A stretch of 64,000 nt of DNA from Flectonema sp. DT1601 (Eukaryota > Euglenozoa > Diplonemea > Diplonemida > Diplonemidae): assembly GCA_964019425.1 (NCBI GenBank), contig OZ025792.1:1417025-1481024 (forward strand), in the 5' to 3' direction. Both the position numbers and the translations under genes were made by a program. A model generated the notes under the pieces. That model saw nothing but the letters and a program-made list of their open reading frames with translations. It was not told where the DNA came from and ran no database searches. Shown piece by piece: positions 1 to 10,200 of the stretch (the first letter of the stretch is position 1; each line of letters begins with the position of its first letter).

Positions 1-3000
1 AATGTCAGCACGTAGACCAGTCTCAAGGTTGTATCCCTTAATTGCAGCATCAGCAGTTGCTGAGTCAACGAGACCCTTGCGGCTGAGTTGAGCGAGTGTA
101 GTGGCAACAATGGACTCGGTGTCCACTTCGAAGAATCGACGAAGGTGAGCTCTGGTGTCAGATCTTCCAAATCCATCAGTTCCAAGAACGGTGTAGTCTC
201 CTGGAACAGCTGCTCTGATAGTGTCGGGAAGAGCTTTCTGGAAGTCGCTGGCAGCGATGGTCAATTCAGGTCCACCTTCGAATTGTTCAGTCACAAAGGA
301 TTTTACTTCTGGTTCAGTTGGGTTGAGTCGACTAGTTCTAAGAGCAGCATTCATATCATTATGAAGTTCACCATAAGAAGTAACTGACCAAATATCACTC
401 GAAATGTTGTATTGCTCATCAAGGATTGCTGCTGCGTCCTGGACCTGCTTCATGATCGAACCAGAACCGAGAAGACGAACCTTAAGATCATGTTCTCCAA
501 CAGTTTTGAATTTATACATTCCCTTTGCAATTCCAGCGCGAACTCTGTCGAGATCTTCCTCTGGGAGTGCAGGCATCGCTACATCCTCGTTGTAGAGCAT
601 GACGTAGTAAATTACATCCTTGTCTTCTCCCCACATCTCCTGAATACCATTCTCTAGAATGATGCTCACTTCATAGGCGAATGCCGGGTCAAAAGCACGG
701 CAAGCAGGGTTACTCATAGCAATAAGAAGAGAGTGACCATCCTGATGTTGAAGACCCTCACCGTTAAGTGTGGTACGACCAGCTGTAGCTCCCAACAAGA
801 ACCCACGTGCACGAGCATCGGCACCCTGCCAGATAAAGTCACCAACACGCTGGAATCCAAACATCGAATAAAAGATGAAGAATGGAAGAGTAGGACATCC
901 CTGTGAGGAGTATGATGTACCCGCTGCAATCCAGGTACACAGAGCTCCAGCCTCTGAAATACCTTCCTGAAGGAGCTGACCATCAGGAGCTTCCTTGTAG
1001 GTCAACAATGCACCAGCATCAACAGGTGTGTACGACTGTCCGAATGGTGCGTGAATCTTAAATTCAGGGAAGAATCCTTCAAGACCAAATGTACGAGATT
1101 CATCAGTAATAATTGGAACAACACGCTTTCCAAAGTGCTTGACCTTCATGAGGGAGCGAAGTACTTCTCCAAAGGCGATGGTAGTTGAGACAAGTCTTCC
1201 CTTTGATCCAGCATATAATTTATTGTATACTTCAGGACCTGGTATCTTTACGATAGAGCTGATTTCAACTGGAGAACGTAATGGGAGGTATCCACCAAGA
1301 GCTTCACGACGCTCTTGCATATATTTTACTTCTTCAGATTCCGCACCAGGATGGCAGAAAACTTGTTTGTCAACGTTGCTGATTTGTTCATCAGTAAGTG
1401 GAATGTTGAGGGTGTCACGGAAGTCCTGCATAGCGGAATCGTCGATGTTCTTCATCTGGTGAACAGGGTTTCTTCCAACAAAGGTTTTGATGCTGTGACC
1501 CTTTAGAGTCTTTGCTAAGATAACTGTTGGACGGGCTCCCTCTTCAGCGTTTCTCTCCGCCTGTAGAAGGGCATTGTAGATCTTTTTTTTGTCGTGACCA
1601 CCTGGGTTCATAAACGCCTCGAGAAGTTCCTCATCAGAAAGGTGAGAAACGCGTTCCAACAATTCTCCACGGAAGATTTCCTTACGAATAAGTGCTCCGT
1701 CCATTTTTGCGGCAAGTCGCTGACAGTCACCGTCAGGGTGGGACTCGAGCGCGTCAACAAGCTTTCCGTCATTGTCAGCTTCAACCAACTTGTTCCAGGC
1801 GTCTCCCCAAACTAATTTGATGCAATCGAATCCAGCACCTCTGAACAAACCTTCAAACTCCTGAATAACTTTACTGTTTCCTCTGACAGGTCCATCAAGA
1901 CGCTGGTAGTTACAGTTCACAATAAAGATCATGTTGTTAAGTCTTTCTCTACCAGCAACAGCAATGGCAGAGATTGTCTCAGACTCGTCCATTTCACCGT
2001 CACCGACGAATGCCCAAACTCTGCTCTTCGATGTGTCAGCCAACTCTCTCAGGTGGAGGTATCTGAAGTAACGAGCCTGGTGAACGGCCTGAAGTGGACC
2101 GATACCCATGGAAACAGTTGGGTTCTCCCAAAAGTTAGGCATCAGTCTAGGGTGAGGGTATGATGAAAGACCTTCTCCGGCCTGACACTCCATTCTGAAG
2201 TTTAAGAGTTGATCACAAGAAAGTCTGCCTTCCAAAAAGGCACGCGCGTAGGCACCAGGAGATGCGTGACCCTGAATGTAGATGCTGTCTCCCTCTCCGC
2301 CGCCATATCCCTTTCCTCTGAGGAAGTGATTTTGGAGAACTTCCCAAATGTCAGCAACAGATGCGAATGTACCGATGTGACCACCCAAACCAGCATTACG
2401 CTTGTTAGCGTCGGAAACCATAACAGCAGCGTTCCATCTAACCATGCTGCTAATTCTTGATTCAATATCGAGATCACCTGGGTATTCACTCTCATTCTCA
2501 CTTGAGATAGTGTTTTGAAATGGAGAAATTACAGGCTGACGAATAGGAACTTCAAGCTTCTGCGCTTCCTTCAATAAGTCATGTAATAAGAATCTTGCTC
2601 TTGAAGCTCCGTGGTGGTTGACAACAGCCTCGAGTGACTCAAACCATTCTGCGGTCTCATCGATGTCGAATTTTGGGGACGCTGGTTTGATGTTTCTCAT
2701 TGCGGAAGGCATGATGTTACGATGTCCTCCACCGATATCAATTGAGGATGAGAATTTAGGCATCTCACCTCTCAGAGAACTCATGAACTCATCGTAACCA
2801 ATATCACCACTATTGTCGCGGTCGAAGTAATCAAATAGTTCTCCTACCTCCTCGTCAGAGGTCTCAATTCCCATCTTCTTTAATAGGGAGCTGAACTCAT
2901 CAAATTCCAAGGTTTTTGCTCCATCGCTTGCTGCAGTTCCAAACCATTCGGTCTTCATGGCAACCATTCCCTTTCCCATTGTTTTCTGTCTCTCAGAGAC

Positions 3001-3090
3001 AACTTGTTGTATTCTACGAAGACACTCTGGCTCTGCGACTGCCTTTCTAAACATTCGCTGGCCCGACACAGCCTTCAGCCCTCTCAACAT
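1..3090 (-). CDS. aceE: Homodimeric (AceE-type) pyruvate dehydrogenase E1 with N-terminal EF-hand, 3' end cut by window edge
   Basis: This is the thiamin-diphosphate E1 of the pyruvate dehydrogenase complex, which decarboxylates pyruvate and acetylates the lipoyl arm of E2. The frame runs open from the ATG at 3090 to the window edge (1030 codons); E. coli AceE is 887 aa and only a few C-terminal residues seem missing. The ThDP/Mg motif GDGEMDESE lies near residue 361 and is followed by NCNYQRLDGPVRGN, both diagnostic of the homodimeric bacterial type rather than the usual eukaryotic alpha/beta E1. The N-terminus (MLRGLKAVSGQRMFRKAV) is basic and looks like a mitochondrial presequence (inference). 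Residues about 50-107 form an EF-hand pair: the second loop, DRDNSGDIGYDE (90-101), is canonical, the first is degenerate. No in-frame ATG lies upstream. The family call is certain; calcium control is inferred. Confidence 0.95.
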   Translation of the reverse strand, partial: MLRGLKAVSGQRMFRKAVAEPECLRRIQQVVSERQKTMGKGMVAMKTEWFGTAASDGAKTLEFDEFSSLLKKMGIETSDEEVGELFDYFDRDNSGDIGYDEFMSSLRGEMPKFSSSIDIGGGHRNIMPSAMRNIKPASPKFDIDETAEWFESLEAVVNHHGASRARFLLHDLLKEAQKLEVPIRQPVISPFQNTISSENESEYPGDLDIESRISSMVRWNAAVMVSDANKRNAGLGGHIGTFASVADIWEVLQNHFLRGKGYGGGEGDSIYIQGHASPGAYARAFLEGRLSCDQLLNFRMECQAGEGLSSYPHPRLMPNFWENPTVSMGIGPLQAVHQARYFRYLHLRELADTSKSRVWAFVGDGEMDESETISAIAVAGRERLNNMIFIVNCNYQRLDGPVRGNSKVIQEFEGLFRGAGFDCIKLVWGDAWNKLVEADNDGKLVDALESHPDGDCQRLAAKMDGALIRKEIFRGELLERVSHLSDEELLEAFMNPGGHDKKKIYNALLQAERNAEEGARPTVILAKTLKGHSIKTFVGRNPVHQMKNIDDSAMQDFRDTLNIPLTDEQISNVDKQVFCHPGAESEEVKYMQERREALGGYLPLRSPVEISSIVKIPGPEVYNKLYAGSKGRLVSTTIAFGEVLRSLMKVKHFGKRVVPIITDESRTFGLEGFFPEFKIHAPFGQSYTPVDAGALLTYKEAPDGQLLQEGISEAGALCTWIAAGTSYSSQGCPTLPFFIFYSMFGFQRVGDFIWQGADARARGFLLGATAGRTTLNGEGLQHQDGHSLLIAMSNPACRAFDPAFAYEVSIILENGIQEMWGEDKDVIYYVMLYNEDVAMPALPEEDLDRVRAGIAKGMYKFKTVGEHDLKVRLLGSGSIMKQVQDAAAILDEQYNISSDIWSVTSYGELHNDMNAALRTSRLNPTEPEVKSFVTEQFEGGPELTIAASDFQKALPDTIRAAVPGDYTVLGTDGFGRSDTRAHLRRFFEVDTESIVATTLAQLSRKGLVDSATADAAIKGYNLETGLRADI

Positions 3091-3617
3091 TTTGCAATAC
3101 AGAGAATTAATAAGACTGAGTAAATGAAATGTGTTTTTAAAGGAACATTACAAAGACATGCAAACAATAATAAGATTATATTGACACCTTTTCCGTTCAA
3201 AAGAAACTAACCAAATTCGTAACCTGGAGAGATGAAGAAGAAATTGTTTGTTGTTTTTGTTGTTGTTGTTTTTGGATTGATTTGCGAACTATCATTTAAA
3301 GTATTGCACAGATAATCGCGCCTGGATCACAATTATATTAAAAGGTTACTAAATAAATTGACACTCTTTGCAAACAATTAATTCAGTACCGCAGATAAGA
3401 TTCACTAATTCAAACTTTAACAAGAGCAAAAACGGCCACCTCGAAGAAAGCGTAGGCGCTCTCTGGGCGAGGAGTAGACGGTTGTTATGAAAATAACTGC
3501 CCGACTACCTTCTCTTATTGGATGGAGAAGAAGAAGGGGAAAAAAGGGGGGGAAGGGAAACAATAAGATAACAGTACCAAACAACAACAAGTCTTTCAAC
3601 ATATACATAACAGGTTG
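3091..3617. other. Intergenic region between PDH E1 and SHIPPO-repeat gene
   Basis: About 0.5 kb without a convincing gene. It should hold the promoter and 5' UTR of the E1 gene and the 3' UTR of the SHIPPO gene, both on the minus strand. It is AT-rich, with a purine tract near 3535-3560 and a GTT repeat near 3250. No clear TATA box or RNA gene is seen. Confidence 0.6.
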
Positions 3618-4757
3618 TTATAACCAAGCACCCTTATTATTAAGGTGAAAGGATTGCCTAACCTTGTCAGGAAACATAGACGGATTATAAAAAGCAGGAC
3701 CTGGAGGCTTACAGCTATTTGATAATCCCTCAGAAAATCTTTCAGTTCCAGACATTGCCCAGCTGGATGAGATAAGAAGTCTCTTTTTTGGAGGTTCGAT
3801 GTCATAGTTTCCCGGTCCTGGGTAGTTGAAGTCTGAAGGGACGTATCGGATAGTTGGTTTTCCGAATCTGTCGAGTACGGTGGTTGCGAATACGGAACTT
3901 GGTTTTGGTCTGTTCTTTCTATTCATAATCTCATCAGCTGCTGTTAGTATCCCTGGTGATTCTCTCTCTGACTTTTCAAATATTTTGGATGCTGTGCCTG
4001 GTGATACCGGTGAACCTGGCCTCCCATTTTGCCCTGTGAACCCTTCCGGTCCACTTCTTGGTGCCTGCGGTAACTTCCTCGCTAACGCACCTAGTTTAGG
4101 ATCAACTTTATTAACACGTGTGATGCTCGATTTAAAAACAGCAGACTCTTGCTTAATTCCTAACTCACCTGACTGAACCATTTGATATTCTCCAGGACCT
4201 GGATTGCTATTTCGACCAGCTAATGGCTCCCGTTTTGTTTTGGATTCAAAAATTGAAGATGGTTTTTCCGACACGTTTTCTTTCGCAACGTTGTAAGCCC
4301 CAGGTCCAGGACCGACACGTGACGACTCGGTTCTGGTGCCGATTGCACGTTTCAGTACGGGTCTCGCAAAGCTGGCAGAAATATTCTGAGCACTTGGAGC
4401 TTCTGGATACTTATAGCTCCCAGGACCTGGTGTTAGAAACAAAGCACGAGGTTGGTTAGCTGTTATTTTGGAAGCCGATGCAAAGCCACCTGTTCCCCTT
4501 TTCGAGAGTGATGGCGTGTTTTTTGTCAACGTCCTCGGCTTTTTATAACTTCCTGGTCCTGGTAAATCATCCTCCGCGGCGTCGAATCGATTCGTCCTCC
4601 TCCCAAAGGCATTCTTCTCCCTCGCTCCTGAGAACAATATTGTCTCAAATCGTGAGGGTATCGATGCTTTCCCATTTGTACAGCTTACGATTTGTCCAAT
4701 TCGCAGTCGTCCCCCGGCTGGTGCTTTCCCAACTGTTCGCCCTTCGGAGGTTTCCAT
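3618..4757 (-). CDS. SHIPPO/STPG (sperm-tail PG-rich) repeat protein
   Basis: A 379-aa protein with six spaced PG-rich repeats: LPGPGSYKK, LTPGPGSYKYP, VGPGPGAYNVA, NPGPGEYQMV, YPGPGNYDI and KPPGPAFYNP. This PGPGxY pattern defines the SHIPPO-1/STPG family, whose members associate with axonemal or cytoplasmic microtubules. Length and repeat layout are closest in style to STPG1-like proteins, but the repeat alone does not fix orthology. The linkers are basic and rich in Ser, Thr and Pro, so probably disordered. The ATG at 4757 gives the longest open frame; an upstream exon cannot be excluded. Stop is TAA. It implies that the organism builds a cilium or flagellum (inference). Confidence 0.85.
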   Translation of the reverse strand: METSEGRTVGKAPAGGRLRIGQIVSCTNGKASIPSRFETILFSGAREKNAFGRRTNRFDAAEDDLPGPGSYKKPRTLTKNTPSLSKRGTGGFASASKITANQPRALFLTPGPGSYKYPEAPSAQNISASFARPVLKRAIGTRTESSRVGPGPGAYNVAKENVSEKPSSIFESKTKREPLAGRNSNPGPGEYQMVQSGELGIKQESAVFKSSITRVNKVDPKLGALARKLPQAPRSGPEGFTGQNGRPGSPVSPGTASKIFEKSERESPGILTAADEIMNRKNRPKPSSVFATTVLDRFGKPTIRYVPSDFNYPGPGNYDIEPPKKRLLISSSWAMSGTERFSEGLSNSCKPPGPAFYNPSMFPDKVRQSFHLNNKGAWL

Positions 4758-5129
4758 CCGAAATTCCTGAAGAAAAAAAAGCTAAACATGTGAGATTGTC
4801 AGAGGAAATATCCTTACTTTGCAGTAAAAGCATCGCATTGATATCTGGTAAAGTAAAATATATTCACAATCCGAAATTTAGGTTTCTGAACTCCCTTCGC
4901 AAGAGTGTAATTGGGAATTGCCTATCAAAAAAGAAATGGCAATATCGTCATATTATATTCTTCAATTCTTTTATATATTTCTTTTTTACATTCGTACGTT
5001 GTACGAAGTAGTTGACCCACACCAGACGTTATTTGATAGGGTAAGAGTGTAAATCAGTTCTAAAGGTGTGACTCTACAGTAGCTGTTTGTGACTAATGTT
5101 GACATCAACAGGATGGATATTTTAACGAA
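4758..5129. other. Intergenic region, nothing recognised
   Basis: About 370 bp between two minus-strand genes. It contains AT-rich stretches but no open frame that looks coding and no RNA gene. It should include the 5' region of the SHIPPO gene and the 3' UTR of the coiled-coil gene. Confidence 0.5.
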
Positions 5130-5486
5130 TTAAAGAATACAACAACCGCAATTTGGATAGTCGTTTGAATTCCTACTTTCTGATTCCAAATAATTCTCAG
5201 CCGAGTTTATCCCCCGAGACTTTCTGCCTGTCTGCGATGTTTGTCGCTGAAGTCCGTATATTTCTTCAGATTGTTCTAAAATGGTATTCTTCAGATATCC
5301 TTTTGCGTCTTCTAATTCACTAATCAATGCTTCTTTCTCACAAACACATTCCTCCATTTCCTCAAGCATGTTACTCAGGAGAACTATTTTATCGTGTAGC
5401 TCTCTTATTTGGTTGTCTTTGCTCTGCAATTCCTGCCGAAGCGAAGCATTCTCACTCCGAAACAGAGCTGCCTGTCTGTCGGTCAT
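5130..5486 (-). CDS. Small coiled-coil protein with C-terminal CaaX-like prenylation motif
   Basis: A 118-aa protein. Residues about 5-85 are a charged heptad-rich coiled coil (for example LRQELQSKDNQIRELHDKI), and the last residues are NCGCCIL. The terminal CCIL fits a CaaX box; a final Leu is typical for geranylgeranyl transfer, and the two cysteines just upstream could be palmitoylated. Together these suggest a dimeric membrane-anchored adaptor (inference). I do not recognise a named family; the coil resembles in flavour the leucine-zipper N-terminus of cGMP-dependent kinases, but no other domain is present. The start at 5486 is the first Met of the frame; an upstream exon is possible. Stop is TAA. 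Confidence 0.6.
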   Translation of the reverse strand: MTDRQAALFRSENASLRQELQSKDNQIRELHDKIVLLSNMLEEMEECVCEKEALISELEDAKGYLKNTILEQSEEIYGLQRQTSQTGRKSRGINSAENYLESESRNSNDYPNCGCCIL

Positions 5487-6087
5487 GTGACTAACATTGA
5501 CTTGATGGGTGTTGAAATAATAAATTACTTAAAAAAAAAGTGTTATATCAAATTCTTCTCAAGGATAATCATATTTCACTTATCCTGCTTAACCTACTTA
5601 GGGTGAATAATTTTTGAATTCAAGTGAGGTACTTATAAACTAAATATATGGTACACACTCAGCTAATTGTTTCTGTTCCTCCTTAAATGAAATGAAACAT
5701 TCACTTCATTATTGAGGTAAAACAAGTTTTTTTGTAGTGTTTTTAAAAAAAATTCTTTTTTTTTTTTTTTTTTTTTTTTCAATATGGGTTGCTACAGAAG
5801 GAATTACCCACGATAAAAGAAGGCACTTCTACCATAACAGTTCCCTAAACCAACAGTACAAGTAATACACAGAGCTAGAGCTAGGGACGGAATATCTCGC
5901 TACTCACACAACATGGCAATGTGCGACCTTTTTGTCAGTCACAAGAATCTGCCTTTTTGCAAACGGAACGAGGAATCAAAAGTTAGAAGAGGAGACAGGA
6001 AACCGAACTGAACAACAATTAGAGATTCATGAACAGAAGTGGTACAAAAATCAATAAATTAGTTCCTAATTGTATTTAGAATTAAAA
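5487..6087. other. Intergenic region with poly(T) tract
   Basis: A 600-bp gap holding a long oligo(T) run at about 5757-5779. The run could be a retroposition scar or simple-sequence expansion. No gene or RNA structure is recognised. Confidence 0.5.
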
Positions 6088-7158
6088 CTATCGCGGAGCA
6101 CCACACAACGTACATTTAACAGCTGACAACGGATTGTGAAGTGTACAAGCATTGCAAGACCAAACATTTTGTTGCTCTTTTGGAGCGTCTTTTCTCACAA
6201 TCGGAATATCTTTCTTACTTAACTGCGCAGGTACGCGTTCTGCACTCCAAAGGTGTTGCATTACTTCAGCCATTATTTCGTCAGGTATTGATGTAAGTCT
6301 AGTGATGTACAAGCAATCGCCGTTTGTTACTACGTCGCCTAACTTCTTGCGAGGATCGACTTCCTTGAAATTCATTAAATGAAATAATTTTAACTTCTCA
6401 CCTTCTTTCGAAACCTTATTGTTATTATTCGGAAGCTCACCGATACTGCAAAGGGTATCGAGAACACGCCCGAGAATCCAGTTTTTGTGAATGCGAATAT
6501 ATGTAGGAAGAATATTTGAATCTTGCGGATAGAAACACAACACAGTACAACCATCCGACACCTCTAAATTCCGCTGAGCTGACAAAGCTGTATGATAAGT
6601 ATTCTTATACGATATCCCTGGTAATCCAAGAGTAGGTACAGAAGAGGTTCGCATCTCTGGAGGAGGTGTCTTTGGTGGTGATCGCGGAGGGGTCTTCGCT
6701 TGCCGGTGAACCTTTGTTCCGATCACTTTATTAATCATTCCATTGGCTTTCCTGCAACCATGGTCTTCTTCAGATCTGTGCTTTATGCAATATTGATTTC
6801 CACACAATTTACATATTATTGTAACATGTTCGTTGGTTTTACAACCCGACAACGAACAAAAATTATACCGCTGTTTCTCCGGGGCAGATGTTTCCTGAGG
6901 ACAACCAGCGTTTATGTGCTGCATCACAGCAGTATCGACGTCTACTTCACTATTTCTCATTAAGACGTCTTGATTACATATCGGACATTTAGGAAGTATT
7001 CTGTTCTGGTGTTTTGTGCACTTGTGGTCTTCATATCCCTTGTGATTGCCACAGAATACTCTGTGGCACTTGTTACACTTGCATGGTAGAAAGTCATATT
7101 CCCGGCAGGTAGGAACCTCACATTGTCCTTCACCTTTTATGGCAGTGCTGATGCTCAT
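6088..7158 (-). CDS. AN1 zinc-finger protein (ZFAND1/Cuz1-like) with ubiquitin-like region and C-terminal NZF finger
   Basis: A 356-aa protein. Two AN1-type zinc fingers occupy about residues 13-47 (CEVPTC...CNKCHRVFCGNH...DHKC) and 100-137 (CSLSGC...CKLCGNQYCIKH...DHGC). A ubiquitin-like segment follows at about 200-292. That order matches ZFAND1 in animals and Cuz1 in yeast, known to link p97/Cdc48 and the proteasome and to act in arsenite stress and stress-granule clearance. The last 28 residues add a RanBP2/NZF finger, WSCNACTLHNPLSAVKCTLC, with the Thr-Leu pair found in ubiquitin-binding NZFs. I know of no such finger in ZFAND1, so this looks like a lineage-specific fusion. Pro-rich linker at about 155-175. 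Start ATG at 7158, stop TAG. Confidence 0.85.
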   Translation of the reverse strand: MSISTAIKGEGQCEVPTCREYDFLPCKCNKCHRVFCGNHKGYEDHKCTKHQNRILPKCPICNQDVLMRNSEVDVDTAVMQHINAGCPQETSAPEKQRYNFCSLSGCKTNEHVTIICKLCGNQYCIKHRSEEDHGCRKANGMINKVIGTKVHRQAKTPPRSPPKTPPPEMRTSSVPTLGLPGISYKNTYHTALSAQRNLEVSDGCTVLCFYPQDSNILPTYIRIHKNWILGRVLDTLCSIGELPNNNNKVSKEGEKLKLFHLMNFKEVDPRKKLGDVVTNGDCLYITRLTSIPDEIMAEVMQHLWSAERVPAQLSKKDIPIVRKDAPKEQQNVWSCNACTLHNPLSAVKCTLCGAPR

Positions 7159-7410
7159 TGTGTGGATATATCTGAAAATAACTATTAAACACTTGAACAG
7201 CTACTAAATGAAATAAGTCGCGTTGGAATCCCAAAAACCTAAAAACTCGGTATAAGTAGATGCATAGTAACTCAACTGATTCATAACAGATGTGCCTCCT
7301 CCTCGAAGACAACGAATGAAATAGAATATTAGAGAGCTAACTGTAAATAAATGCCAACAATTAGTTTACACCAGTTGAAGACGTGTGTCTTTACTAGGTA
7401 TGGCTCGCAG
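7159..7410. other. Short intergenic region
   Basis: About 250 bp between the kinase stop and the zinc-finger start, both on the minus strand. No feature is recognised beyond the expected 3' UTR and promoter. Confidence 0.5.
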
Positions 7411-9986
7411 TCATTCCGCATAACCAATACGTAAGTCATTGACTGTTTCATAAATAATCTTGCTAACATTAATAATTCTGTAAGTATTACTTTCTCCACT
7501 TAATTTACGGGGCTCCCTATAACGAGGAGCGTCATTCTGCAAACCTTCCATTGTGATTAGAATTTCCTTCAAAGACAATTGGGTAGTAGAGATATCCCAA
7601 CAGCGGCATACAATGCGGTCCCAGATCTGTTGTTCGATGGCATTTAAATCAGTTGGAGATCTTGGCATGTGACCTGCAATAATTTTCTGAGCGACAATCC
7701 GAAGATCGTCTCTAGACTTAGTATCCTCGTGGAATGGTGCTTTTCCTGAAAGAACCTCATAGAGTAAGCAACCGTATGACCAGATATCCTGGGATGTGAA
7801 CGCCCTGTTTTCCTGAAGAGTAATTGGAGAACACCACGGGATAGGTAACCTTTTTGTTTTAATCTGTTCCCCACGTTTTGAGAGTATACCCATGTCACTG
7901 AGCTTCAGTAAACCATCAGTCATTACTAACACATTTCTGGCAGCAACATCCATGTGCACCAGAGAGAGTGTTTCCAAGTACGACAACGCGCGTGCAATAT
8001 CTATTAGCGCCAAAACCTGCGTAGTACGATCCCTCCAATCATAGTCAAGGAGTTGTCCTCCGGCACAATACTCAGTTATCATGTACAATTTTCCGTTGTT
8101 CCGGGTCCACCCGTAGTAATTTAAGATATTTTTCTGCCGAAGCGAGCATAGCATCCCAACCTCCCTAAGGAGGTCTTCTCCCTTGTTATGAGATTCCTTA
8201 ATTGCAATCTGTTTTTTTTTTTTTTTCATTTTCAATTTGCAATATGCAAGCGAAGGCTTCCTGTGAATCTAATAACTGTACACACCTGTTCCCGGGTTAT
8301 ATTTGTCCATGCCGTCCAGACTATGCCGTAAGCACCCCTACCTACCTCTTTAAAATCCGAGAGACTGGCCCACGAAATTTCATGTAAAGGCTGTAATTCC
8401 GGCTCAGTACTAGGAATCACATCCATTGGCTGGTAGCTCAGAGGGACGGTCAAGTCGTCTTCTTTAGGATTAGCCTTCAACTTCCCACATTTGAGGAAAA
8501 AAATAATGAATATAACACAAACTACTAAGAAACACATAACAGTGAACAGCAATATTGAAAGTGTGCCTCCTCTGCCTGCTTCACTGCTTTCAGAGGGCGA
8601 GAGTGTACCTTGTGATGCCGCAGGAGAAAGGGTGGCTTCCATTGGAATGGCGGATTCAATCTGAGGAATATTAGTGGTAGAGCTCGGCGTTAGTGTGGGT
8701 GCCAAGGGAATGGGAGACACTTTCGGAGAGACGGTAGTCGGTGAATCTGTTTGTGGGACAGTGTAATAAGACCTACCAAAAATACCACTCTCAGAACCGC
8801 CTTTGGATTTTCCTGCCCACACAACATTGTATCCGAAGTTCCACGACCTTACGAACGGATCCTGCGGTGTTGAATCAGCGGCTTTACTGACTTCGAGATA
8901 ACTGCCCAGAGGTACGCCATCAAATGAAAATTCAAGGCCGCGTATAATCTTTTGTACATTATCGTACCAAGTTACCATAAAACTGTTACTTGCAGATGCA
9001 ACGTATGGCGGACCATTTCCATTTATCGTGAACTCAGGTCCTACCTTGTCACCTGCGGCATCGAATAACTGACCAGCACAATTTCGACTCCCAAAATTAC
9101 CATTTGGCCATGTCTCCCAAACGATAACAAATCCACCCAAGGGAAGCACCGCAACTGAGGGGCGCATCGCAGTGTAGCCAGATGTGTCTGTCACTAGGAG
9201 GGTTATATTTCCCAATACTGTTCCGTTTTGTGATGATATACTCGCAAAAATAACAGAATCGGCTCCACGCATGGATGACCAACAAGTCACAAATCCCCCA
9301 GTTATAAAAGCTGCAGACACTGGGTCTCTTCCTGGAGAATCATTTAAGAGAATAGTAACGTTACTGGATAAACCAGAACTGTGAAGAAGCCGACCATAAA
9401 TTTGACCGTGATATTTATTAATTGGAGTAGCCTGCCAGATTAATAAATACTTACCAGTTGCTAACGAAATAATGGACTGGGAAGAAAGCCGAGATTTTGT
9501 GTCTAATTTATAATTCGAAAGAATAATACCTTTAGTTTTTGCATTGAACATACTAAGATATATCTCCGTATTATAACCAGAAGAAACCCACGGACGCCAT
9601 GAAATTAGAATTTGATCACTAAGGGTGCTGGCTGCAATTCCCACATCTGTCGGTCCTCGGTTGCCGGTGCTCATTGTAAACATGTCACTCAGTATTATAT
9701 TATTCGAGCAATCTATCTGTCGTATATAAACTTCATGCGCACTTTCAGATATCCAAGCACATCTATAATTACAAGACGCCGCACCTGCTAAGTCATTGGC
9801 CACCATTGGAAGAAACCCATCAGTACTTACCTTGTACACTGCACTCGGAACACTGGCAACCACCAAGCATAAAAAGCATAAAATTAAGTTAATCTCGAAA
9901 AGGCATCTCATTCGTGTGTAGATTACCTTTAAAAAATGATGTGAAGATCGTAAAAGAAAATGAATTGCACACCAAGTACCTGACAA
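7411..9986 (-). CDS. Receptor tyrosine kinase, two exons (9986-8286 and 8208-7411)
   Basis: A single-pass receptor kinase of about 806-831 aa. The likely start is the Met at 9911, which opens a signal peptide (MRCLFEINLILCFLCLVV); the frame also has a Met at 9986. The ectodomain carries about six repeats of the GGFVIVWETW type, probably beta-propeller-like, then a Ser/Thr/Pro stalk, a membrane helix (FTVMCFLVVCVIFIIFFL) and a short juxtamembrane segment. The kinase domain shows the glycine loop VGRGAYGIVW, IAIKE as the VAIK lysine, HMDVAARN as the catalytic loop and SDMG in place of DFG. HxDxAARN with Ala-Ala-Arg is typical of tyrosine kinases. Odd points: HRD is HMD, DFG is DMG, and no clear APE is seen. 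Catalytic Asp and Asn remain, so activity is plausible but unproven. A phase-0 intron separates glycine loop and lysine. Stop is TGA. Confidence 0.85.
8209..8285 (-). other. Spliceosomal intron in the kinase gene, 77 bp
   Basis: On the minus strand the intron starts GTGTGTACAG right after codon CAG and ends in a run of A followed by CAG, just before ATTGCAATTAAG. Removing it joins the kinase glycine loop to the VAIK segment in phase 0. The 3' end lacks the usual pyrimidine tract, which is odd. Confidence 0.8.
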
Positions 9987-10200
9987 ATACAGCGCATGTA
10001 GTTCTCAATGATTCGTTTCCACACTGCTATTATCTTAACAAGTGATCAGCAAAGATCACATGTCTGGTGACTGAAAGGGAAAGTTAACTTGAAAAGTACT
10101 CGGGACAGTTTGTAGGTGGATAAGGCAAACTGCAAACTGACACATTTGCATCCACCGTCTCCACCAACTTTGTACATTACAACTGAAACAATTCAACAAG
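9987..10200. promoter_or_regulatory. Probable divergent promoter region
   Basis: About 210 bp between the minus-strand kinase start and a plus-strand ATG at 10201. The position suggests shared promoter sequence. No specific binding site is identified. Confidence 0.35.

Noticed and set aside
88-2460. Plus-strand frames opposite the E1 gene
   Set aside because: Antisense shadows of a strongly conserved minus-strand gene.
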